Assembly (NCBI GenBank): GCA_963676385.2
Contig: CAXXMM010000006.1
Span: forward strand, 62,001 to 126,000
Source: UBA1422 sp963676385
GTDB lineage: Bacteria; Bacillota; Clostridia; Peptostreptococcales; Anaerovoracaceae
DNA: 64,000 bases
Reading direction: 5' to 3'
Shown here: in pieces, positions 9,718-18,351 of the stretch
How the letters are laid out: the number at the start of each line of letters is the position of its first letter
Numbering within the stretch: position 1 is the first letter of the stretch
Program-made: the position numbers and the translations under genes
The notes under the pieces: model-generated
Databases searched by the model: none
Seen by the model: only the letters and a program-made list of their open reading frames with translations
What the model was told of the DNA's origin: nothing

Positions 9718-9813
9718 GTTCCTCCCACGATAGGGGGCGTATCCCCTTATTCCAAGTTATTTTCTTTCCCGAACCATCTGCTATGTTCCCTGGCCGAGAT
9801 GCTTTACCAAGGT

Positions 9814-9830
9814 AATCTATACTATAGATT
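9814..9830. repeat. 17-bp AT-rich palindrome at the end of hpf
   Basis: AATCTATA (9814-9821) and TATAGATT (9823-9830) are perfect 8-bp arms around one base, overlapping the hpf stop codon. It lies about 100 bases upstream of cdaA. It could be an operator or part of the cdaA promoter, since TATAGT-like -10 elements occur inside it, but no convincing -35 was found. A second short hairpin, GGGG-ATACG-CCCC on the minus strand, sits just before the cdaA ribosome binding site. Confidence 0.4.
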
Positions 9831-10353
9831 AATACATTGGTTCAAGAAGACCGTAATCCTTGTCTTCTCTTTTGTACACCACATTGACTGTATCCGTCTC
9901 TGTGTTGAGAAATACAAAGAAATTATGCTCTAACATTTCCATCTGAACAATGGCTTCATCCACCGTCATAGGTTGCAGTTGAAATTTTTTGGTTTTGACC
10001 ACTTTCAGCTCTTCGTTGGAAGCAGCGTCCGGCCAATCAGAGAAAAGGAACTCTCTGTTATCTTTGTGTTTTCTCTGTATTTTCGTTTTGAATCTGGACA
10101 TTTGAGTGGCCAGTTTGTCTACTATTCTATCCACACCATCGTACAAATCGTTGGTGGTTTCTTCGGCACGAAAAATCATTCCACGAACCTGAATGGTGGC
10201 TTCAATTTTTTGCCTGTTTTTTTCTGCGGAAAGCATAACGCTCACGCCAATGTCATCGGAAAAGTACTTGCCAAGTTTTTCGACTTTCTTTTCGATGGTC
10301 GCTTTGAGATGCTCACTGACGTTCAAATTTTTGCTGGTAATTAATACTCTCAT
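9829..10353 (-). CDS. hpf: ribosome hibernation promoting factor, long form
   Basis: A 174-residue protein that binds the 30S decoding region and dimerises ribosomes to 100S in stationary phase. The N-terminal S30AE/YfiA domain (about 1-100, beginning MRVLITSKNLNVSEHLKATI) is joined by a linker to the C-terminal dimerisation domain (about 118-174, with KKFQLQPMTVDEAIVQMEML). This long form is the Firmicutes type. The start at 10353 is set by GGGAGG. It has its own promoter at 10509-10537 and an untranslated leader of roughly 150 bases. Confidence 0.93.
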   Translation of the reverse strand: MRVLITSKNLNVSEHLKATIEKKVEKLGKYFSDDIGVSVMLSAEKNRQKIEATIQVRGMIFRAEETTNDLYDGVDRIVDKLATQMSRFKTKIQRKHKDNREFLFSDWPDAASNEELKVVKTKKFQLQPMTVDEAIVQMEMLEHNFFVFLNTETDTVNVVYKREDKDYGLLEPMY

Positions 10354-10422
10354 TTTTTTACCTCCCTTGTAACATCTGGCAATAATAGTTGGGTAAGAAG
10401 AATAAAAAGTCTATACACGGTT

Positions 10423-10495
10423 CGTTGGAATTCCAATGATTTTGTGGGGCAATCCGTCAAGGCACTTCTGCCCTTGGAAACCCAATTTCCCAACG
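10423..10495 (-). promoter_or_regulatory. candidate structured 5' leader of hpf
   Basis: On the minus strand CGTTGGGAA (10495-10487) can pair with TTCCAACG (10430-10423), with one bulged G. A second hairpin, AAGGGCA-GAAG-TGCCTT, lies inside (10475-10459). The pairing lies between the predicted hpf start site (about 10502) and its ribosome binding site. No known riboswitch family is recognised, and it could also be chance complementarity. Confidence 0.35.
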
Positions 10496-10508
10496 ATGTA
10501 TATGGTTG

Positions 10509-10537
10509 ATTATAACATACCCGAAGTGATGAATCAA
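10509..10537 (-). promoter_or_regulatory. sigma-A type promoter for hpf
   Basis: On the minus strand TTGATT (10537-10532) is followed by a 17-base spacer and TATAAT (10514-10509). Predicted transcription start is near 10502. The 320-base stretch 10354-10673 otherwise holds the hpf leader and the terminator of the C39-peptidase gene. Confidence 0.7.
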
Positions 10538-10546
10538 ACACTCAAA

Positions 10547-10575
10547 AGAAAAAAGGATTCCTCAAAAAGAATCCT
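10547..10575 (-). terminator. intrinsic terminator of the C39-like peptidase gene
   Basis: On the minus strand AGGATTC (10575-10569), an 8-base loop and GAATCCT (10560-10554) form a stem followed by a run of T residues with one C. It lies about 100 bases beyond the stop codon of the peptidase gene. Confidence 0.75.
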
Positions 10576-10673
10576 ATTCGTCAATGTTTTAATCAATCTG
10601 AAACCGTTTTTGTATGATGCCACCACAATTGACACACACCCATTACTCCCATCATCCCTGCAGATTCTATTTT

Positions 10674-11600
10674 CTATTTATTGTACACCCAAAGGTTTTT
10701 TGTTTGCGCCGAAAGGATATCATAATCCCACAGCACACAACTTCGTTCTTTGCTGTTAGGATCATTGACTATAATTTTACCGTCTCTCAATCCAATCAGC
10801 ACAATAAAATGTCCTTGGGTAGTGAAGTCCCCAGGCGCCATACTGCAGATAATCGGATGCCCCGATTCCAATTCATCAAATATAACACTTTTATTTAAAC
10901 TAAGTTCCCTTCCCTTTATACCAAAATGGGACGCGCCCTCTGTCATAAATGTCCACAAAGTTCCAGTTCCCGCCATATAGTACCCTTCTCTTTCAGCGTA
11001 AGCTGCTACTTGGTCCGGGGTCGCTTCTTCATCTCCGGTCAACGCTAGGGCTACCATGGAAATACAAGTTGGCGCACAACCGGAGAGCCCCAAACAATTT
11101 TCGCCATATGAAGCGTACCCCCAACGTTTATCCCACTGTAACAAAAGCGGGTAGTCTTCCTGCTTTTCCTGCTTTGTGAACTCCCCAGTCGCACTCCCCT
11201 CTGCTTTCAGATATCCCAATGCAAATTCCAGCATTTCCGGATTACTGCAAAGTGCAGCAAGCAACTTTGTTGGATATTGATTCATATTTTCATAAATTTC
11301 CTTATATTCCTTGGAAGTTTTCGATAATTCAAAGAGAGTACTATGAATTTCTTCATCAGAATAAGTTTTAGGCGTAGTTAGATTTTGATAATATGTATTT
11401 CCAAAATCCCGATTTATTTCAGGATCAGATGCAAATAGATTGAAGTCCCCGTCATTTTGTAAAAAATGCATTGCCGCCGTTACAATGAATGCCATGAGAA
11501 AAACAAATGTAAAAATCCTTTTTGTCCGTTTTCTTCTCACTCTTCTATGTTTTTTTTTGGTATTGGCATAGCTAATTCCAGTTGATTTCATCCTTGCCAT
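10674..11600 (-). CDS. membrane-anchored C39-like cysteine peptidase domain protein
   Basis: About 308 residues. A very basic N-terminus (KKKHRRVRRKRTKR) precedes one transmembrane helix (about 27-44), so the rest should be outside the cell. A helical spacer (about 60-140) leads to a papain-like domain of the peptidase C39 type 2 group: SGCAPTCISM with the nucleophile at about Cys175, GHFIVLIG with His264 and VNDPN with Asp280, all three catalytic positions intact. Start 11600 is chosen over an upstream in-frame codon because AAGGAG lies 6 bases before it. It is not next to bacteriocin genes, so it is more likely a cell-surface hydrolase than a leader peptidase. The substrate is unknown. Confidence 0.8.
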   Translation of the reverse strand: MARMKSTGISYANTKKKHRRVRRKRTKRIFTFVFLMAFIVTAAMHFLQNDGDFNLFASDPEINRDFGNTYYQNLTTPKTYSDEEIHSTLFELSKTSKEYKEIYENMNQYPTKLLAALCSNPEMLEFALGYLKAEGSATGEFTKQEKQEDYPLLLQWDKRWGYASYGENCLGLSGCAPTCISMVALALTGDEEATPDQVAAYAEREGYYMAGTGTLWTFMTEGASHFGIKGRELSLNKSVIFDELESGHPIICSMAPGDFTTQGHFIVLIGLRDGKIIVNDPNSKERSCVLWDYDILSAQTKNLWVYNK

Positions 11601-11629
11601 ATGATCTCCTTCCAAAACAATCCATAACA

Positions 11630-11669
11630 AAAACCCGTCTGATGCATCTATCATATCAAAACGGGTTTT
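11630..11669 (-). terminator. possible terminator of the M20-peptidase operon
   Basis: A perfect 9-bp inverted repeat, AAAACCCGT (11630-11638) and ACGGGTTTT (11661-11669), has a 22-base loop. On the minus strand it is followed by TTTTTGTTATGG-like sequence, so it could end transcription arriving from the gene at 11789. The long loop weakens the call, and it could instead act in the leader of the C39-peptidase gene. Confidence 0.45.
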
Positions 11670-11743
11670 GCGAAGTTTTCGTTTCTTCTGTAAGGGCTCT
11701 TATGATTTTATCCCGAAAATCTTAAGTTTCTATGACAATTGAT

Positions 11744-11754
11744 GGGGGGGGGGG
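11744..11754. repeat. run of 11 G
   Basis: Homopolymer of 11 guanines in the 120-base spacer between the M20 gene and the hairpin at 11630. Its length should be treated as uncertain because such runs are error-prone to sequence. Confidence 0.9.
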
Positions 11755-11788
11755 AATTGTGGCCTTGAGATCGAGTTCCTGCAATCTG

Positions 11789-13003
11789 TTATTCACAGTA
11801 CATCATGCATAACCCGGCATAAATAAGGGTGCAAGGCAACACCTGTGATACTTCCAAAAACTCATTGGCTGTGTGAGCACTCTCAATGTCCCCGGGACCC
11901 AATACAATGGTTGGTATGTTTCCTCGAGAATAAAGCAGCCCTCCATCGGTCCATGCGCTGAAAGTGGTCAAGGCCGGTTTCTTCTTGACGACAGTTTCGA
12001 TGGTATGTTGGGCAACCGATACTAACGGATGGTCAATTTCGATTTCCATGGCTTCACACACAAAGGGGTATTTCACTTCTATATTTGTGGTCAATGATTT
12101 TAATTGTCCATTAAATTTTGGATCCTCTTCATGGAGTCTATCAAGGATATCTTGATACTCTCTGATGACTTCTTCGTGGGTTTCTTTCGGGACCCAACGC
12201 CTGTCAATTTGAAGAACGCACTCATGGGCCACGGTGCTTGGCTGTGTTCCTCCACGAATGACACCAAAATTCATTGAAGATTGTCCAATAATCGGATGGG
12301 TTCTTTGGGCAAGTTTTGGAACCAATTCTTCTTTCAGTTTTGTGCCAAAAAGGATGGCATGATCAATGGCATTGATGCCGTCGCTTTGTTTGCCCCCATG
12401 GACCGCCTTCCCCTGAAAGCTAAATTCCAGCCATTCCAGTCCACGATGTCCAACAACCACATCCAAGTTTGTGCTTTCTCCTACCACAGCGCCGTCAACA
12501 GACAAGCCATTTTCCAGAAGACACATTGTCCCCTGGCAGTCACTTTCTTCACCAACAACGCCGGCAAAAACCACATCTCCCTTCAGGACAATCTCCGCTC
12601 TTTTCATAGCAACCATTGCCATCATCATGCAAGCGACTGCACCTTTCATGTCTGTTGTTCCACGCCCAATCAGTTTTCCGTTTTCAACTTTGGGGGAAAA
12701 GGGTTCCGGCATATCATAAGGAGGAACCGTATCAATATGACCGGTTAGAAGGAGGGATAAGCCTGCGCCATTCCCACGCAGTCGCGCAACCACATTGTAG
12801 CGCCCATCACACACATGAATCAGTTCAGATTCAATTCCTTCCTGTTGAAAAAAGCGGTGAATATAACGGGCAACTTCCGTTTCATGGGCTTCAAGCCCAA
12901 TGTAACTGGGAATTTTGACTAAATCACTGATGAGTTCAATGATTTCGTCCTCACTAACATATTGACTTAATCGATTTATCGTTTGACGATCAAATGTTGT
13001 CAT
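11789..13003 (-). CDS. M20 family metallopeptidase/deacylase (ArgE/DapE type)
   Basis: Zinc amidohydrolase of 404 residues, of the acetylornithine deacetylase/succinyl-diaminopimelate desuccinylase group. Metal-binding motifs are GHIDTVPP (His89, Asp91), the bridging Asp in GTTDMKG (about 118) and GEESD near 152, with a dimerisation domain in the middle and a late TANEF-type His motif (SAHTANEF). Its start overlaps the end of the upstream permease by 4 bases (ATGA), and it is the last gene of the minus-strand catabolic operon. In that context it may remove an N-acyl group or split a dipeptide to release the amino acid handled by the aminotransferase. This is inference; the substrate is not determined by sequence. 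Confidence 0.85.
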   Translation of the reverse strand: MTTFDRQTINRLSQYVSEDEIIELISDLVKIPSYIGLEAHETEVARYIHRFFQQEGIESELIHVCDGRYNVVARLRGNGAGLSLLLTGHIDTVPPYDMPEPFSPKVENGKLIGRGTTDMKGAVACMMMAMVAMKRAEIVLKGDVVFAGVVGEESDCQGTMCLLENGLSVDGAVVGESTNLDVVVGHRGLEWLEFSFQGKAVHGGKQSDGINAIDHAILFGTKLKEELVPKLAQRTHPIIGQSSMNFGVIRGGTQPSTVAHECVLQIDRRWVPKETHEEVIREYQDILDRLHEEDPKFNGQLKSLTTNIEVKYPFVCEAMEIEIDHPLVSVAQHTIETVVKKKPALTTFSAWTDGGLLYSRGNIPTIVLGPGDIESAHTANEFLEVSQVLPCTLIYAGLCMMYCE

Positions 13004-14334
13004 TGTAATACTCCTTTTTTACTTTTTGCATAAATAAAGAACGGGAAACCTACCAGTATAAGAATGAATCCCCACATCACATAGTCTGGACCGGCACCAT
13101 AAATGGCATATACACTATATGCAAATGCAAGCAGGGATATAATGGATTTTCTTATAAAAGAAATGGGATTTGATGGCCTGTTCTCTCTACAGGAAAGCAT
13201 GATTTCAGAAGCAGCTCCAAAGGCATAGAAGACAAGGAATGACATGACCGACAGAAGGGCGAAAAAGTTATACAGATTGCCCTCTTTTGTGAAAAAGGCT
13301 AACAGCATAATTGCTGTCATCAATATGCCATTTACAACCAGGGCCACGTTAGGGGTTTTCGTCTTTGGACTAATTTTTGCCATAGAGCCCGGGAACAAAT
13401 TATACTCCCCCAATGAAAACGCGATTCTTGCAGAGGATAAAATCCATGCGCCCATACATCCAAAGGAGGATACGAAAACTGCAATGGCAATAAACCCGCC
13501 TGCCCAATATCCACCGGTTGCGTTGTACAAAATGTCTGCCAAGGGAGAATCGGAATGAAGCAGGTCGAGCTGACTCATATTCCCTGCAGCAAGAATCACC
13601 AAAAGCAAATAGATTAGAACGACAATTCCTGTGCCAATCATGGTTGCCTTTTTTATGGTTCTTTGTTCCTTCACTTCCGCAGCATTAATACAAGCCCCTT
13701 CAAATCCCAGATAGGACCAAAGGGCATATGTGATTGCCAAAGGCAAAACTCCCATACCTTGAACACTGGATGATGAAACTGTGTGCATATTGGCAGTGTC
13801 AAAATGTATCACAGCTACTACAATAAACAAAATGAGGGGCAACACTTTGACGATTGTAATAACCAAGTTAACCCTTCCTGCCTCCTTGACGCCTCTCATA
13901 TTCACAATTGTGAAGAGCCACAGCACTAAAATCGTAATGCCATATTTGGTAAAATTGTTGGTTGCCAAAATGGGGAAAAAGTATGATAGGTAATTCAAAC
14001 CACCAAGGAGAATCGCACCGTTGGCAACCCAACATCCGCACCAGTAGGACCAACCCACCATAAAGGCAGGCAAATCCCCAAAGGCATCTTTCGTGTTCAC
14101 CACGGCGGAACCGGACAAGGGATTCGCCTCACTCATTTTGGAAAAAGACCATGCCAACAGCATAGAACCGATGCCGGTAATGGCCATCGCAAGAATTGCT
14201 GCCTTTGGGTTTGCCAATTCAGCCAACCCTTGAGGCGCCATATAGATGCCCGATCCAATCATCTGTCCTACACAAATAGCTGTTGCCGAAAAAATGCCAA
14301 TCTCCCTTTTTAATCCACTTTTTCCATCATCCAT
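13000..14334 (-). CDS. APC superfamily amino acid/polyamine permease or antiporter
   Basis: Integral membrane protein of 444 residues with about 12 hydrophobic segments. The first helix begins with the APC substrate-site motif GQMIGSGIYMAP (about residues 23-34), typical of the basic amino acid/polyamine antiporter branch (ArcD, PotE, CadB relatives). A GGAGA site precedes the ATG at 14334. It lies 14 bases after CoA-transferase subunit B and overlaps the M20 gene, so it belongs to the same operon and probably imports the substrate or exchanges it for a product. Confidence 0.85.
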   Translation of the reverse strand: MDDGKSGLKREIGIFSATAICVGQMIGSGIYMAPQGLAELANPKAAILAMAITGIGSMLLAWSFSKMSEANPLSGSAVVNTKDAFGDLPAFMVGWSYWCGCWVANGAILLGGLNYLSYFFPILATNNFTKYGITILVLWLFTIVNMRGVKEAGRVNLVITIVKVLPLILFIVVAVIHFDTANMHTVSSSSVQGMGVLPLAITYALWSYLGFEGACINAAEVKEQRTIKKATMIGTGIVVLIYLLLVILAAGNMSQLDLLHSDSPLADILYNATGGYWAGGFIAIAVFVSSFGCMGAWILSSARIAFSLGEYNLFPGSMAKISPKTKTPNVALVVNGILMTAIMLLAFFTKEGNLYNFFALLSVMSFLVFYAFGAASEIMLSCRENRPSNPISFIRKSIISLLAFAYSVYAIYGAGPDYVMWGFILILVGFPFFIYAKSKKGVLQ

Positions 14335-14348
14335 TTTTTTCTCCTCAT

Positions 14349-15002
14349 TTAATAACTGATTATCTTGAGATTTTTTCTGATTTTTAAAGATGCATCTGTT
14401 TTTTGGGAAATTTCTTCCGCATCATGACCTTCAAAAATTTCAACAAGCTCAAAACCATCTTCTGTGATATCAATGACACCAAGATCCGTTATTATTCTTG
14501 AGACACAGTGGTCAGCCGTCAATGGGAACTGGCATTTTTGTTTTAATTTTGAGACCCCATTTTTGTCTGTGTGCATAGTCAGTACGATGACTCTCTTGGC
14601 CATTTTGGCAAGATCCATGGCCCCACCCATGCCGGGCACGGATCCGCCGGGAATCATCCAATTTGCCAAGTCACCGTTTTCTGCGATTTGAAGTGCCCCT
14701 AAGATGGTAATATCCAGCCTGCCAGAACGAACCAGTGCAAAGGATTCTGCACTGTCAAAATATGCAGCACCGGGAATGGCCGTAATGGGAACATCCCCCG
14801 AATCAACCAAGTCCGGATCTTTTTCATTTTCTTTGGCTGCCGGTCCCACACCCAAAATACCGTTTTCTGCGTGCAAAAATACAATTTTATCTTTTGGAAT
14901 ATAGTTTGCCACTTTTTGCGGGAGTCCAACTCCTAAATTGACGACATTTCCATTTCCAATTTCTTCGGCTGCTCTTCGCACCATTTTTTCTTTTACATCC
15001 AT
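14349..15002 (-). CDS. 3-oxoacid (acetoacetate/butyrate-type) CoA-transferase, subunit B
   Basis: Beta subunit of a family I CoA-transferase, about 217 residues. It contains the catalytic-glutamate segment HAENGILG, preceded by NLGVGLPQKVANYIP, and the GGAMDLA block typical of AtoA/ScoB. It pairs with the upstream subunit A, transferring CoA from acetyl- or acyl-CoA to a 3-oxoacid such as acetoacetate. The ATG at 15002 is preferred; a GTG at 15014 is in frame but lies inside the AGGGGAG site. The start overlaps the end of subunit A by about 10 bases, indicating translational coupling. This subunit is intact although its partner is frame-broken. Confidence 0.9.
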   Translation of the reverse strand: MDVKEKMVRRAAEEIGNGNVVNLGVGLPQKVANYIPKDKIVFLHAENGILGVGPAAKENEKDPDLVDSGDVPITAIPGAAYFDSAESFALVRSGRLDITILGALQIAENGDLANWMIPGGSVPGMGGAMDLAKMAKRVIVLTMHTDKNGVSKLKQKCQFPLTADHCVSRIITDLGVIDITEDGFELVEIFEGHDAEEISQKTDASLKIRKNLKIISY

Positions 15003-15702
15003 GGCCAATCCCACTCCCCTCTTTCCTGAACAATAATATCCACATATGCCCCAAGCGTTACGATTTCTTCAGGGTCAATGGCTCCGACAGGAACGATTTC
15101 TTTTGCAGCAACAATGGTTGTCCGGGCAGCCTTTGCCATCACCGGGTTAACCCCTCTGGCGGTTTTGCGATACACTAAATTTCCATATTCATCGGCTTTT
15201 TGGGGCAAGAATAATGGCAACATCAGCGGTCAAGGGCCTTTCCAAAATATACTTTTTCCCATCAACCGTAATGATTTCTTTGTCTTCCTCAACCATTGTA
15301 TTCAGGCCAACTTCTGTCAGAAATCCTGAAATTCCCGCGCCACCTGCTCTGATTCTTTCTGCAAGGGTTCCCTGGGGAGAAAATTCCACTTCAAGTTCGC
15401 CGGCATTGTACAAATCAACGCAACCTTTGGTAAACCCAATATGGCTGGGTAATTAATTTTTTGCACTGCCTATTACAAACAAGATTGTCAAGGCCAACAC
15501 CCACATCCCCTGCATCAAGGGAAATCACTGTCATATCTTGTACATTTTTTTCATAGATGGCTTGGCACAGCACATAGGAAGTACCCACACCACCAAACCC
15601 AGCCATCATGACACTACAGCCATCACTGATGTACTTCATGGCCTCATCCACTGTACTAATTTTTCCAAGTTTATTCTCCATGGATTGCACCTGTCTTTCC
15701 AT
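14993..15702 (-). pseudogene. 3-oxoacid CoA-transferase subunit A, broken by two +1 frameshifts
   Basis: Three overlapping frames join to a full-length alpha subunit (about 235 residues). The first has the CoA-binding GFGGVGTS region, the middle has YNAGELEVEFSPQGTLAERI and GGAGISGFLTEVG, and the last has KADEYGNLVYRKTARG and ends DIIVQERGEW. Breaks lie near 15447-15449 (GGG run on the + strand) and 15197-15205 (T5/G4). Removing one base at each restores SHIG and APKADEYG, the expected family sequence, and the composite length (710) is 3n+2, as two insertions require. Start may be 15702 or 15681. Either a recent pseudogene or sequencing indels; the intact subunit B and conserved reading favour the latter. 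Confidence 0.8.
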
Positions 15703-15719
15703 TCATCCAATACCTTCTG

Positions 15720-16900
15720 TTATGGCCTTTCGAATATTGTAGCTGAGCCTTCTCCACCTCCTACACACATGGTGACGATGGCATACTTTCTCTTGGCGTT
15801 TTTCATGGCGTAAGCCACTTTTGTTGTCAGTATGGCTCCGGTTGCACCTGTGGGATGACCTAGCGCTATGGCTCCACCATTGGGATTGACCCGATCCGAA
15901 TCCAGGCCAAGTTCTTCAATACAACCTACTGCCTGGGAAGCAAAAGCCTCATTTAGCTCAATCATTTCCACTTCATCTAGGGAAACCCCGGTTTTTTTCA
16001 ACACTTTTCTTACGGCCCCAATGGGACCCAAGCCCATGATATGAGGGCTCAGTCCTGCTGAAGCAAACCCTTTCACTTTCAGCAAAGGTTTCAGATGCAA
16101 TTCTTCCGCTTTTTCTGCGCTCATGATTACCACCGCGGCTGCCCCATCATTCATGGGGCAACTATTTCCGGCAGTAACAGATCCATTTTCGATAAAAGCT
16201 GAGGGAAGCTTGGCAAGTCCTTCCAAAGTAGTATCAGGTCTGGGACTTTCGTCCTGATTAATGGTTATTTTTTTCCCTTTTTTCATGTATTCAACAGGGA
16301 CAATTTGCTCTTTGAAGACGCCTTTTTCAATGGCCACGCAGGCTTTTTGTTGACTATTCAAAGCAAATTTATCCATTTTTTCTCTTGATACCGGGTGGAT
16401 TTTGTAATACATTTTCCGCGGTGATTCCCATGGGTGGATCACCGACTTTGGGAGGCGCGCACATGATCATAAAGGTTTCAGGAGGTGCATAACTAAAAGG
16501 TCGCATTGTCTTTTTCATAAACCAAGGCGCCGTACTAGTGCATTCAACCCCGCCAGCCACATAAATATCACCATGCCCGCTTTCAATCATTGCTGCCGCA
16601 GTATTGATTGTTTCTAAACCGGATGCGCATTGCCTGTCAAACTGTATTCCGGGAACAGTGTCGGGTATATCGGCTTCCAGCAGAGATACTCCTGGCAATA
16701 TTTCCAGGTGCCCCCTCACAATTCCCCATGTAGACTTCATCAATTTGACTGGGATCTATGCCGGCTCTTTTTACCGCTTCTTTTATTACAATGCCTCCCA
16801 GTTGATAACTCTCAAATCCTGAAAATTGTCCGGCATACTTTCCGATTGCCGTCCTTGCCGCCGCAACAATTACCGCTTCTCTTTTTCCACTATTGCTCAT
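15720..16900 (-). pseudogene. acetyl-CoA acetyltransferase (thiolase), broken by two +1 frameshifts
   Basis: Degradative/biosynthetic thiolase that splits acetoacetyl-CoA (or another 3-oxoacyl-CoA) into two acyl-CoA. A composite of about 392 residues, the normal family length. N-terminal part MSNSGKREAVIVAAARTAIG; acyl-accepting Cys in QFDRQCASGLETI; His in GGAIALGHPTGATG; second Cys in TMCVGGGEG at the C-terminus. All catalytic motifs are present but lie in three frames. Breaks are near 16680 (restoring NIARSISLEADIPD) and 16405 (restoring AENVYKIHPVSRE). Composite length 1181 is 3n+2. SD site GGAAGG precedes 16900. It sits between the aminotransferase and CoA-transferase genes. Confidence 0.82.
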
Positions 16901-16967
16901 CTTTAGGCCTTCCTATCTCTATTTCTTTTTCTTTTGATGGGTATACTTGATTTTCATATTTCTTAAG

Positions 16968-18311
16968 TTACAGGTCATATTTTTCTTCTATGACTGTCAA
17001 TGTAAGATCAAGTCTTCTAAGTAATTCGTCTATCTCTTCTTTTGTGATAATAAACGCCGGGGAAATCATCAGGCAGTCGCCGGCCTGACCGTGATTACAA
17101 CCGGAACTGGACTCAATAATCAAGTTATGCTTGTTGGCTTCTCTGTTAATCAAGGTTGCCAACCCCAATTTTGGATCGAAACTTTCTTTTGTTTCTCTAT
17201 CTTTGACAAGCTCAATGCCAATCATCAAGCCTCTGCCTCGAACATCACCTATCATGGCATGCTTTGGTACAAACTTCTCATTGATTTGTTCCTTAATATA
17301 TTCTCCAAGCTGTGCGGATCGATTGATTAAATCATGCTCTTTCAGGTACTTAAAAGTTGCAGAGGCAATGGCGCCTCCCATGGGATTCCCCCCCCATGAA
17401 TATCCATGACCAAAGGATCCGTTGTTCTTATCCATTTCCTCAAAAACCCTTTTTGAAATGGACACAGCTCCCAGAGGATAGTAGCCTCCGCCAATGGCTT
17501 TCGCAGTACTAACAATATCCGGCTCAATGCCAAAATGCTGATATGCAAATGCTTTGCCGGTTCTACCCATTCCAGTCATCACTTCGTCTGCAATGAGCAG
17601 CACATCGTATTTCTCACAGATTCTTTTGATTTCTTTAAAGTATCCATCGGGAGGAACCGCTCCGGGTATGGACATGCCTTCAATAGGTTCTGCAATAAAT
17701 GCAGATACGGTTTCCGGTCCTTGCGCCATAATTTCATATTCAAGGGCCTGGGCACATTCAAAGTTGCACTTTCCACATTCTTTGCCATACCAGCATCGAT
17801 AGCAATATGCCGGTGCAATATGACCAAATTCTCTTAAATATGGCTCATATCCCGTTCTTCTTGATGTAAATCCGGATACGGACAAAACACCATCTGTGCT
17901 GCCGTGATAGCTTTGCCACCTGGACATCACTTTAAATTTGCTCATATTCCCTCTAAAAAGATGATATGAGCGAGCCAATTTTATTGCGCATTCATTGGCT
18001 TCTGATCCACCTGAGACGAAAAAGCTTTTATCTAGGAGGCCATTGGACAAATCATAAATCCCTTCACACGCTTCTTCCAAAACCTCTGTCACACAATCAT
18101 CTCTGTGGGCATATACAATTTTTTTGGCCTGTTCATGCATTGCATTGATCATAAATTCATTGGCATGACCCAAGCTGGCCAGAACCGGTCCGCTTGCCCC
18201 ATCCATTAGCTCCTGCCCGTCTTCGGTATACATGTATATCCCTTTTCCATGAGTGACTCGTGGATAGTCTCTTTTGAAATCCGAACTTAGTACATGATTA
18301 TTTTTGCTCAT
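16968..18311 (-). CDS. class III aminotransferase with an internal cysteine cluster
   Basis: PLP enzyme of 447 residues, subgroup of omega-amino/beta-amino acid aminotransferases. The pyridine-nitrogen Asp lies in IADEVMTGMGRTG (about Asp242), the Schiff-base Lys in STAKAIGGGYYPLG (about Lys271), and the SGGSEANECAIKLAR motif is near 100-114. Residues 170-186 hold five Cys (170, 173, 179, 182, 186) in a C-x2-C-x5-C-x2-C-x3-C pattern that could bind a metal. Flanked by a thiolase and a 3-oxoacid CoA-transferase, a likely role is deamination of a beta-amino acid such as 3-aminobutyrate to a 3-oxoacid. That substrate is inference. GGAGG precedes the ATG at 18311. Confidence 0.88.
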   Translation of the reverse strand: MSKNNHVLSSDFKRDYPRVTHGKGIYMYTEDGQELMDGASGPVLASLGHANEFMINAMHEQAKKIVYAHRDDCVTEVLEEACEGIYDLSNGLLDKSFFVSGGSEANECAIKLARSYHLFRGNMSKFKVMSRWQSYHGSTDGVLSVSGFTSRRTGYEPYLREFGHIAPAYCYRCWYGKECGKCNFECAQALEYEIMAQGPETVSAFIAEPIEGMSIPGAVPPDGYFKEIKRICEKYDVLLIADEVMTGMGRTGKAFAYQHFGIEPDIVSTAKAIGGGYYPLGAVSISKRVFEEMDKNNGSFGHGYSWGGNPMGGAIASATFKYLKEHDLINRSAQLGEYIKEQINEKFVPKHAMIGDVRGRGLMIGIELVKDRETKESFDPKLGLATLINREANKHNLIIESSSGCNHGQAGDCLMISPAFIITKEEIDELLRRLDLTLTVIEEKYDL

Positions 18312-18351
18312 TTTATTGTCCTCCTGATTGTTTTATGAAAAATATTTTTGC

